NCBI GenBank assembly: GCA_963924555.1
Contig: OZ004585.1
Location: 1,873,488-1,937,487, forward strand
Source of the DNA: Crambe crambe
Taxonomy: Eukaryota; Porifera; Demospongiae; Poecilosclerida; Crambeidae
Reading direction: 5' to 3'
Length of the DNA stretch: 64,000 nucleotides
This document shows, piece after piece, positions 11,535 to 22,900 of the stretch (positions are counted from its first letter, which is position 1; each line of letters starts with the position of its first letter). A program made the translations under genes and the position numbers. Under the pieces are notes generated by a model. That model was not told the DNA's origin and did no database searches. It saw only the letters and a list, made by a program, of their open reading frames with translations.

Positions 11535-11950
11535 ACACACATACAGCACTCCATTGCTGTCCACTGTCAGTCCACGAGGATTCACGAAATGTCCTCACAC
11601 TCACCAAATGATTGTATAAAGCGGCCCTCAGATGTGAACACTGAGACACGACATTTCAAATGCTCACTGACATGCACGAGACCATTAGAGTCAACAGCTA
11701 CACCATAAGGATATACAAGACCACCTCTACCAAACTAAAACTGCTCAATACCCTCAAGAATCGACCCTCAGCTGTGAAGACTTGTATAAGATGGTTACCA
11801 AAATCAGCCACATAAATATTCCCAGTGTCATCACAAGCTATTCCAAAAGGATGACTCAATTGTCCTTTGCCCCTGCCATAACTTAGGTCAGAGTTCAGTA
11901 CCAGGACACGGTGATTGCCTGCATCTGTTATAATGACAGAGTTGAATACA
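11535..11950 (-). pseudogene. NHL-repeat protein pseudogene fragment
   Basis: Minus-strand translation gives two to three NHL beta-propeller blades: ITDAGNHRVLVLNSDLSYG, then HPFGIACDDTGNIYVADFGN, then YPYGVAVDSNGLVHVSEH, then NPRGLTVDSNGVLYVCD. A frameshift follows the FLRVLSSF segment, and a second frame break or stop lies before the last blade. NHL domains occur in TRIM-type E3 ligases and other scaffolds. No RING or B-box is joined to it, so the parent protein is unknown. Confidence 0.8.
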
Positions 11951-12409
11951 ATATCAGTAGGGTATCAACTTAGCTGATATCAACGAGATTCACCTAAACG
12001 TTCTTAGCTATCAGATGTACTGGCACAGATTTGTAATTCGGATGTAACCACACAACTGTATTCCTACATATTTAGCTTAATTCGTTACTTCAACATGAAT
12101 CAACAACAATTTCATGCCATCCCATTATAATAACAGCCATCTCTCAACAGCCATCTCTCAGCCCAGATAACCATGTTAGCAGATCATTCATAACCACATC
12201 CCTATATACTTTGCTCCCCTTAATGCTGACATACATACAGTGTAATGTGAAGTCCCTTAAAAATGCATTCTTCTATGTTCCATTGTTTTTTTGTTTTAAT
12301 TTTTTTCTAGACTAGAGCAATGCCTACACATAATAATAATAATTATGAATATGGATAATGTTTCCTGTAGGGATCATGGAATCAAAGTGAAGTGCATGTG
12401 ATGATTGCA

Positions 12410-13599
12410 TTAAGTGAGTTTAAAGGCATCTGCTAATTTCAGCCAAGTTTTCCAAGGTAGATCATCAGATGATATTCTGAAATAGAGATAACCATCCTTC
12501 AGGTACTGTGTGTTGCTCACAGGATCATGAGAGAGCTCAGAGTAGTGAATAAATGGTTTCAATTCTATTTCACCATTTTCATTGAATTCCATCGTCTTCA
12601 AATAGTGTTTTTTATCTTCCAACTGATTCAGCAAGTCAACTCGGATGCTTCGGAATGCATTCCTCCATGAATAATATAAACAAACTTGTACATGACATTC
12701 ATTACCACCCTCTTCATTACGATATATCTTTAACCTGCCATATTCTAAATCGTAAGATTTAGAAGATGAATACGGGTAATAGTGCCCTACTACGTCTAAT
12801 TGCTGTGGTTTATCATTCAGCTTACTAAGTGCCCGATGGAGGTGCACCTTGTCATCCTGCTCATGTGTTTCCATGGCTTCCTTCTCTTTTCTCTTCAGTC
12901 CCACTTCACATCCAAGGTTCTTGTACTTGCACGATATCACAGTGTGCTCACACTCATTAAGATGCTTTTTAATATCAGCACGCTCCATCGTTACAGTGCA
13001 TTCAGTATTGGGACAAGGAAGGACTTTCTTTTCGCACTCGTCGTCATGAGCACCTGTTATGTTAGCATAAGTATTCTTCTTTCCACATAACTTGCATTCA
13101 TAATCTCTGTTCATACAATCTTCCAAATGTTTCTTCAAGTCTTTCCTTAACATTGATAAAACAGAGCTGTCTTTCTTACACTTTTTGGGGCAGGGTACTG
13201 GAGTGAAGTCACAAGTTGCCACATGTTCATCTAGGGCTCCAATGGTTCCTTCCCATTCACAACTTTCATAAGCATTATCACATTTTATGTTGAGAGGCAG
13301 GGCATAAATTTCCCGTTTACCTATTATTAATAAGAAAAGAGCAGGCTGACAGATCAGACTAATGTGATTGACTTACTCTTGGTGTCTTTAAGGTACGATG
13401 GTTGCTTTATCCTGCAATTGGGACATGGCTCACTCTTTCCATGTTTATCTAAGCAATTTTGACAGAATAGCCTGCCACACTCCCCATGCTGCCATGGGTC
13501 TCTAGCTATTCCTAAGCAGATTAAACACTTGAGACTGTCGTCTTCCTCAGATTGGAACGTGTAGTTGTAGCCAGAAGTAGAGGTGGACTGAGAAGCCAT
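12410..13599 (-). CDS. RING/TRAF-type zinc-finger protein with reduced MATH region, copy D
   Basis: Exon 1 13377-13599 (ATG at 13599) and exon 2 12410-13320, phase 1, 377 aa. The RING-like part reads CLICLGIARDPWQHGECGRL and FCQNCL, then CPNC. TRAF fingers follow (CPKKCKKDSSVLSMLRKDLK, CKYKNLGCEVGLKRKE), then a partial MATH (RVDLLNQLEDKKHY, NTQYLKDGYLYFRI). It is close to copy A but ends differently (WKTWLKLADAFKLT), and it is fully open. The intron is 56 nt. It is the best preserved member of the left cluster. Its role as a signalling adaptor is inferred from the family. Confidence 0.86.
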
Positions 13600-14125
13600 G
13601 CCTATAATGTAGTTGTTTGCAAATTTCAATTCCCTCAATTTTATAGGAAAATCAAGTGACAGGAATGAACATGCACCAGCCCAGATGGAAAAGCATGTTT
13701 GAACAAGCTGAGGTGCAAACCATACATGCTGAGTCACTCCATGCTTACTTTGAACTCATGAATCAACAAGTTCAACCACATGCAATGCAAAACTATTACC
13801 ACAAAGATTTTTTCTTTGACCAAGATCAACCAGCATCCTGCTTAGGCCTAACTTTATAGCTACCATCACCTCCCTCCAAAACATTTCAAAAATCAGCATC
13901 AGCATTAATAATTACTTTCCCCTTATCTCCAGAAATCTAATTCGTGCAGGTGCGTATAGTGTATTGTGGCCTTGTGAAATATTCCCACCTCAGGTAATTG
14001 ACCAATTCCAAAGCCTATTGTGAGCATAATAATTATTAGAACTGATAGGCTCTGGTCTTCTTTAATTAAGTGGTAGGCACACAAAGAGCTAAACACTTGC
14101 AATTCACTTAAATTATCTGTAGAAA

Positions 14126-15960
14126 TATTAATCAATCTTGCCTATTGCAATTACAATCATGTGCACTATGTACTATTAATTTATCAAGGGAAGTCCATAC
14201 TCTACAAGTGAAAGTGTACTACTGTATATGATAGCAGGAGCACTCCTTTGGTACAAAGTAGTTACACATTCTGCAGTGCATGAGGAATTGCTGATCTAAA
14301 ACCTGTGATTGGGCTACGATAAAAGATGTTTCACATTGTTATTCCTACATAAGAATCTTCCCTCTTCTTCTCTTCATTTTATATAGTGAGTGCTCATTAC
14401 ATGTGCCTTTGAAGAAAATTCTGCACTTTCAGCTGCTATCTCTCCAGCTACTAAAATCATGGGCACTCTCATTTAGAGAAGGATCAATTGCAACTTTATC
14501 ACTTATTCAGGAATTGGCAGAGCTAGTTTACATGACAACCAAAATAGCTATAATAAAGGTACGTATGTAATAATTATAACAGTAGCTAATTTAAAGTTTA
14601 GCTCAAAATAATTATTAGTAACAAAACTAATTAACTATTTAATCACTAAAGTTTGGTAGCTAACTAATAGGGTCATCCTTGCAAAGTATGTAGCTATGTA
14701 TGTACTGTATGTACTGTACTATAAAAGAGTTCTAACTCTAGCTTTCTAGCTAACTTAGTTTAGTTTTTCCTGGAAGCTCCAAACATCTTGAATCTGCTCT
14801 TCTTCTTTCCCTTATCCTTGTCCTTCTCAGGAGCCTTGGTCTCTTCCAGCAGAGGGGGAGCAGTGGAAGGGACAGGTGGATGTGCTTGCTGAGATGTGGG
14901 TGGAGCAGGTGGGTGTGGCTCCGGTTCAATCATTCTTAACTCGGGTGGTTTCTGAAGAGATATAATATAATTAGTTATGAGACATTCAGAATAATGGTTG
15001 CTTCCCTGCAATGACAGCTTTCAGCTTAATGTAGTATTCAGGATAATGCTACATTAATTAACTGTGAATTGAGTTATTCTCCCTGGGGATCTGTTCTTTA
15101 CATTTTCCTACTCTATTCCCTATACTGAGAAATAGTACTTAAATTAAATCATAATGCCATTCCTGTTTCTGCTTCCTCTATAGATACTTGCTATAGACTT
15201 TTAGCTTTATTAGAACCTCTACACCTTCTCAACCTGTAAATAATTTTCTTTTCCTCCACCTTTGAGATCACTCAGGAACAGACATAGCTAACTAGTTGAA
15301 AAATGCTGACTACTCTGCAGGCATCCTACAATGCATTTCCAAAAAAGATTAGCCAAACCACAGTAATAACTACTTTAGTGCTAGTCCGTGATTATATACT
15401 GTATGATGGGTCAATATCATTAGCTAATACTTAGTACTTTAATCAATAGTGACATTAACTTGCTACTAGCTTATCATCTCTCCCTGGGATAGTGATGGAG
15501 CACCAGCAATTTGAGCCCCAACATTAAATTCATCATGTGTGGGTAGATAGAATAGCTTCCATTAGTCACAGCTATAATTATAGCTAATATCAACTCATGA
15601 ATACTGTAGTTAATGATGGTAATTCATGGCTTTGAGTGAGCAGACATCTAGCATTGTGGCGAAATTAATCTTGATAGATTTGGTGTCTAATAGGACTGGC
15701 TCACATTCGCTATGACTGAGAGACCAGACTGCCATGATTAGCTATATGTGAAAAAATTTTGGATTTTGTTTCCACTGTCTTATGTAATGTGATTTATGTA
15801 GCTAGGGGAGATGATGCTCTAGTTCTGAGGGTTGGTTTATCGACAAGTGTCTAAACTAGACCGGTGAGGCAAATACCTGTCTTGGGAGAGGCACAATAAG
15901 TCACTCCACAGATCAGAGTGGAGAAGGAGTTCAACAGTGTTTGTACATACTCTTACTCAT
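14126..15960. repeat. Array unit E, fused to the functional spectrin 3' end
   Basis: The last unit begins like the others, carries the secreted-gene fragment (about 14362-14462) and the working spectrin last exon, then a spacer (14952-15960) shared with unit D, with part of it inverted. Beyond it come only unique spectrin introns and exons, so the array probably grew from this end. Confidence 0.72.
14362..14462 (+). pseudogene. Fragment of secreted Cys-rich protein gene, copy E
   Basis: Same relic in unit E (GTGAGTGCTCATTACATGTG, then CAGCTGCTATCTCTCCAGCT). It keeps more of the downstream CTCTCCAGCT stretch than copies A-C. The frame is broken. Confidence 0.7.
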
Positions 15961-16901
15961 TGAGGAAAAAAGAAGATTAGTATTGACCTCTGTCCTAAAA
16001 CCATAAAAGCTCACACAAGTACTGCTCACTGTATTAATTTTTCTATAATTAATTTCTCTATTCCACACCATTTAAGTGTACGTTTCAGGTGCCAATTATT
16101 TATTAACAATTTATCTTCTCTTTCTCAATTCTTGACCAAACACCAGCAGCTCAGAGAGCTGATCACCCACTCTACAAACAGGTTAATTAATAATGAGCGC
16201 TATGATACATAGCTATGTAGATTCTCAGTACATAAATTTTCAAGGGATGGGGATTATCAAAATGTGAATCGAAAACATTTGATGAGTCTTGGTAAGGATC
16301 ATCAGTAGGAATCTTGGTAAGGATCACCAGTAATACGAGAATGGAAGATTATCAGGTGTATGATGCTACTTTTATGGTTGTTTTAAAAAGTTACCTCTTC
16401 CACTGGAGGATCACTGAGGTCAGAAATCACAGAGTGAGGACCAGTGGCAGGAGGCTACAAAAATAATAACATTTCATAGCCAGCTACTGTGAGAACATGC
16501 TTTTACAGGAGTGATCTCACTTTATTGAGCACCAATTTAATTAATTTTAGTGAACCTCTTAATTCAACCGGGGGGGAACTGATTAAGCTTGGGAGATCTC
16601 TATTGGGAATTTTTGTGGGATAAAATTTTTTGTGTATTAAAATCTATGATTCTGAAAAAAAAAATCATGCAAAACCATGAAGATTTTATCCCATGACACT
16701 ATATGGCAGCTTTGTAGCTATGTATTGAATGAATGACTGGTGTTCTTACACTCTCATCATCTGGGAGAGATGATAGTGAGGGCGGGGCTGGGGGAGGGAT
16801 GGAGTGGTGGTGGGTCTCGGAAGGAGGCTTGTCAAACATCCCCTTCATCTTGGCCGAGCCATTACTAGTCGATAGGGAGTTCCCAGAAACAGAGGGAGGA
16901 C
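14760..16901 (-). CDS. Spectrin exons: C-terminal Pro-rich and Lys-rich tail
   Basis: Exons are 16750-16901 ([28 protein letters not shown]), 16395-16454 (20 codons, [20 protein letters not shown]) and 14760-14951 (64 codons with stop). The last exon runs [18 protein letters not shown], then a Lys cluster ending in [10 protein letters not shown] and the stop. Phases are consistent (1, 0, 0). This last exon is the only one of four copies in the window that is open from a good acceptor (CAG|AAACC) to the stop. The other copies lie further downstream in the array. Confidence 0.88.
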
Positions 16902-19900
16902 CTAATCAATAAACAACAATAACATACATCGCAAGTTTCAGAGCTGCTTATCGTTAGCTAGTAAGCTATCAAGTAGTCTAAATTTTGTTCATCCCTTTAG
17001 GCTTAGCTAAATCATAGGCCCATGCCATTCTACATGTATGTACCAGGCCCTCCACAATCATAATTAAAAAGGAGGGCCTCAGGACGAAGCTGAGGACTTG
17101 GCAGTTCCCCTTATGACATACGTGATGGAGCAGGTCTTCGTGGAATGATGACTTCAGCACTGGTGTCTTTCTGGATGGGGGGCAGCACAGGGGGTGGAAC
17201 TGAGATGGGGAAAGAGGACCCTCCTCCCTTTTCGATAGCAGAATTGATGGCAGAGACCCAGGATATAACTTCAGCTTCATCTTGTGCCACAAACAAGTAT
17301 TCAGCTCCATTTGCAAGTCTGAAGTAAAGATTTGAGGAAATAAAAATTACAGTCATACATGATGATAATAGCTCATAGAACTGATAACATAATATCAAAA
17401 TAGCTGGGCATTTATTCATTCATGATCATTAATTCATAGTTACATTATTTTTCTTTTGTATGAAAAATTGCTGCCCACAAATAATTTATCTATATTCGGA
17501 TATCGGCAGATTCTGCTATCCTGATGGGGGGGGGGGAAGATTTTTTCTACCGAGGAATCTCTGATTAGCACAATTTTTTATTTTAATGAGCTCTGTTTTT
17601 TAAAACAATGCGTGTTGTAGGGGAGTGTCCAAAAATAAGGTAACCTTACCCTAGTTCTTGAAAATGTTCTAGCTAGTCAAACTGGTCAGTGAAGTACATA
17701 AAGTAACCAAAAAGAGTGTTAAGAAATCCTACTTCAATCTAAGGGCATTTTTCTTCTTCTGGTAGTCTCTAGCCACTTCACACAATCCCTGAGCAACATT
17801 GATGGGAGGAGAAGCTGAAAGATACTGCTGGAACTCTCTCTTGTCTTTGTAGAAGTTGAGCAAGGGCCCGATGAGAACGGTGTAGTAGTTCTTCCAGGAC
17901 CTCATGGCTGCCTTCCTCCCACCTTCATCTGATTCGTTCTTTCGCTGGAGCATCCCTTCTTTTGCTATGTCCTTTTCCTAATGAAAGAAATATCATTTCA
18001 ATATCATTTCAAAATAGCTACACTTGAACCCTCGACTTCTACAATTATTACTGCCCCTGCCACAGTAGTACTTCTATTCTTCGAAGCCACTAAGCAAGTA
18101 AAGTAGAAGGTAAAGTCTGTCACTGTATAGCTGAGGTATGGCACATTGGTTGATGACAATTAACCACCACCACCCATGGCTGGAGGCACTGCTACGGCTG
18201 GTATGGCTGTACCACCATTCAGAGTTTTTTTTGTTTTGTTTTATTCTGTGATTTGTGTACTGTACCCATGTGTGTATGACTTATAAGTTAGTACATGACA
18301 TTGCCTAGATCATACCAGATTGAAAATTTTTACTGGAGGGCTTTCCCCAGACCACCCTCCAGATGGTAGCTATGGCCGTACCACTACAAATGAGCTGGCT
18401 CCGGCTCTGCCACCACCACTATGACCTTAATTCGTTTGAAACTAGGGCAACCACAGTGAATGAACAAGCAAGTAAAGCTACGTTATATCTTTTAGAGCTG
18501 ATATGCTCGGATCTCCAACTCGTTTGTGCTTCTCCTTAACTATTAAGATTTTATTGAGTCATGTTCTGGTCATACAAAATGCTTGCCACAAAGCAGTTCG
18601 ATAAGCCTAGATGATAAATATTAAAAATGTGCATGTGCACACACAGGGCACTACTAATTACTACATTATAAGTAGGGGCATTTTGGAGTGTAGACCTGGA
18701 TTTTACATTTCTTTCAGTGAGTCATAACCTCAAGAGTTCTGCGCTTGCTTGCTGAATTATTGTTCATGTTAAATCATAAAGATGGAGACATACTGTACCT
18801 CTATGTCATATTCTGGCACTTCTTGCTGTCCCAGTGAAGCAAAAATCTTGGCCTCTCTCTCCTGTTTCTTCTTCTCTTCATCCTCCAATAACTAGAATAC
18901 AACAGTCACTGAATGATAAGCCATTGAAATTTTAATCACTAGGGATTTCCCCACTAGTAGCATTAATTACTAGGGAAGTAAGAGCACAACGGTCTCTACA
19001 ATCATGATGAGCCATTGAAACTTAATCCCCACAAGGTGTAGAGATGATCGCAATGAGGTATAGGCTGGACTCGATCATGAATCCCACTTTTATTGCTGTA
19101 GTATTTATTGTGGCTACTTACAAGCTATACCAACTATGCAGTAGCTACTATCACCTTTTTCTGTCTTTCTTCTTCAAGTTTCTTTGCCCTGGCTTCAGCA
19201 GCTATTCTCTCCTTTTCCTGTCGCTCTTCTTCCTGTGAAAATTTTAACACCAAATATAATAAATTATATACGTAGCTATGTCATGTAGTTATATATTTAG
19301 AGCAAGCAAAAATAGAGTATACAGTATTTAAAAAAAAAAGTAAACTATTGAGAGCTTCTCTCATACATGACATCCCACTTATGTACCTCTTTCTTTCGTT
19401 TTTCCTCTTCAGCTTTCCTCCTTTCTTCTTCACGTCTTTTTCTCTTCTTCAAAGATACAAGAGTATAGCATCAAGTGTTAATTATGATCATGAATATAGG
19501 TAACTCATATTATGTTGCTAGCTAGTGGCACATTAAAAGAGATACTTTCAGCTACACTTACTTCTTCCTCCCTGAGTCTTTTCTGTTCCAGTTCTTTCCT
19601 CTTTCTCTCATCCTCCTGCCTGCGTTTCTCTTCTTCTTCACGCTTCTTGCGGTCTGCTTCCTCCACCTTTAGCAGAACAAGAAATATACTCAAAAGCAGT
19701 GCAGGGGTCTGTCAAGAATAAGAGAGGATATGCAATATATTTGCAGCTGTATACCTTGGTCTCTCTATTGAGTAGATGGAATTTTTCTTCCTGAGCTGCT
19801 AGCATCTTTTCGAAATCCTCTTGTTTCTTTAGCATTTCTTCCACTGTATCCACTGAATCCTGAAAAACAAACAGAATAAAACAAACAAATGAACAAAATG

Positions 19901-22900
19901 AATAAACAAAATGAACAAATAAGCAAACAAAATATAAAAAAAAAAAAACAACAATCAAATAAACAAACAAACAAACACATGATTTTATAGGTCCTACCCC
20001 TAGATCATCATCTTCGTTGCCAAGGAAACCCTCTCGGAATGATATCCAGGCTTCTGCTTGCTCAGCGTCTCGATGAAAGATCTGCACGTCAAGGTTGTGT
20101 TCAAACTCTTCCTTCCTTCGTAGGTAAGTTGCCAACAACTCTTTATGGCTGGACTCGATGAGCAAAAGCTTGTTTCGGATCTATTTATAAAATAAGTAAA
20201 AATGTTCATAGCATGATTGAACTAGCTATTCAGCTTGAGGTTTCTTCCTTCATCCTCACATAATTATGTTATCTATCAATGGTATCAAAATGATTCCATT
20301 TCAGGCCACAACCATTCTCTAATTTTGGTGGCCACTGACTTGAAATTTGGTTTAGAAGTAGTTACGTATGCTATCAAAGGCTCTCTGTAGAGACAGATAC
20401 TTAATTAGTCCTGAAAATATATACCACTACAGGACAAAAGACTATTAGATTCTACTGATTATTATCTGTCCACCCAGTGACTACATCCTTACATCATCAC
20501 TGGCATAGTGGTTTGCAGTGATTAGCTCCTCCCCTGTGGACTTGAAGGCCACGAAGGAAGCTTGACGAGCATCGATCTCTCCCTTGTGCTCGATGTGGTT
20601 GGCCAGCACAGCCTCTGCTCCGGCCACATCCTGAGGAAGTTCGTCGGCCAATAGGATAGCTGCCATGTCTGTGACCCAGGAACTACACACAATATCGTAT
20701 GGATGAAAGAAAATTAAGAGCAGTGATATTGATAACTTGCATATCATCACCATAACCATGAGAGAAATTAGCAGTGTGTTGAATTTACTGAAATTTAGTT
20801 TGGGACAATCACATTAAAGCATTGTAGCTGAAACTATGGACAGAAATTTGGTGGAAATGTGGAATTGTATTGCTGCATTTGCACTGTTCCAGGGCTAATT
20901 GTATCGAGTTGACCTGTCATTAACAATGATTTCAAACACATGCTATACTTCTTTCTACTGCAATATATATAGTATCAGAAGATGGCCAGTTTTGCCTGAA
21001 GATTGCAGACTTATTATTGTCCCTGTATCACCTGAGATCCCTGCAAGTGTTGAGGTATCTCTGCAGCTGCTCGGCTTCTACGAGCTTTTCTTTCCTTGCT
21101 TGAGATCGACTGAGGAGCGTATCCCATGATCCCACAACTTCCCTCTCTCTCCCTCTGATGTGACTGCTTGACTCGGGGTAGGTGGAGCAAAGTCTCTCTC
21201 CTTCCCTTGACAGGATCTTTACCTTGTCCTCCAGTGCTGCTAAGTCACGCTACAAAGGTGAAATATAATCATTTGAACAATTATGGGGCCACATGTACGA
21301 TAGTAATGGTTAGAAAAAAAACTACTGGTCATTTTCTTAAGGAAATAGCCAGGTTAATGAAACAACTACTAATCACTGGTCATTTTATATATAGCTAACA
21401 TAATATTTATATCACTTATAATTATGGATTGTCCTCATTTCAGGGGTGAATCAATGGGGCCATCCACATTAAAGAGAATTCCAGTGTATGTACGATACAG
21501 TGTTATTACGTGCCTCAAAGCCTTCGTGTTTCCTTTGAAGTGCTTGGACACTAGCAAGATCTTTCCCATAGTCATCTGACAGAGCAGCATCCTTCTCCTA
21601 TAGATAATCATAAAAGAGCCAGTAATATACATACATACATATCTCTTAATTGGGACCCAGGTTTTTGTCCATTGTAAAGATGTTATCCTCTTTTGGAGGT
21701 TATTTTGTATAGTGTGTACTTTTAAATTGTTCTCTTTTTGGAGGTTGTATAGCATGTGTACTCATGTACTTTAAATTATTCTTTGTATAGAGAGGTTGTC
21801 GAGGTTATTTTGTAGAGCATTTACGCATGTACTATTACGTAGATTGCCCTTTGTTCAGAGCTCTTTTGGGAGTGTCCAATTATCAGAGGTTAATTCAAAT
21901 GCATGCATAAATAATGACTGCCCTCACCTGTATCCTCTCCTTGGCATCACCTGCATCTCTGTCAAAGGTGTGGATCTCCTTAGCTCCGGCCAGTGCCAGA
22001 GAGCGAGCGTCTGCCAAGTCCTTTAAGTCCATCCAAAGCTGATCCACTTGCTCCTTGCTCACTCTAATTTGGTCAGACTCTATTTAAAGATCACAAATTA
22101 TGGCACATAAACAGAAATTGCACATGATTAAGTACCTGTATGGTTGGCAGCAATGAGGGTGTCTGCCATCTGATCCACTTCCAACACACGATCCTCAGAG
22201 GCCAAGACATCGTGGACGAAATCTGCAAACCTTTTCTGTAGAATCTCCACATGCTCGAGATCTTTGCCCAACTCTTCGTTGGCAGCTACCACCTCTTTTT
22301 CATTTATCCAATGCTCCACTTCTTCACACTCCCTGTACATTATAATAGGAAGGTAATTGATCCACTCTTTCTCTGACATCTACACACTGTAGCTAAAGGT
22401 TAGAGGGTAGCTAAGCACAGTTAATTTCACCTGTAGAAATGGTGGAGTTGTTTGCACTCGACAAGCCGGTGGTGTCTCTTTGCTGCCAAGTCTTCCAAAT
22501 CCCTAAACTGAGACTCGATACTTTCCTGGGAATGAGGAGGGGGGAGACAGATACATGGATGAACTTCTTCTGTGAATTTTGCTTTGCAAAGAAACAATAC
22601 AGTGTTCATAGTGTATACCTCTTTCTCTCTGATGGCGTCACTGGCAAAGTGATGCTTCTCCAGTAGTTTCTGGCTCTCCATCTTCAGGCTCTGTATCTGT
22701 CCCTTGTAACCTTCTATCTCCATCTCCACTGCCTCATGTTTCTTGATCAGAGCCTATAGAGTGATTCTCTAATAAGATGGTGTCCACTAAAAGAAACCAT
22801 ACAGCTAATGCATTTACTCTGCTTGATACCTCTCTCCCTCCCCCTCCCTCCTCCCTTCTCCCTTCCATCCCTCCCTCCTCCCTCCTCCCCCTCCTCCCAC

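Larger units (their letters stand above)
8841..14125. repeat. Array unit D (longest)
   Basis: Contains the secreted-gene fragment (about 9076-9177), a decayed tail exon (9538-9681), a copy of the 16750-16901 spectrin exon (10941-11083), an inverted PH-exon fragment (11205-11370), an NHL pseudogene (11535-11950) and an intact TRAF-like gene (12410-13599). It is therefore a copy of unit E plus more of the spectrin 3' end. I see no gene in 11951-12409 or in 13600-14125. Confidence 0.78.
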
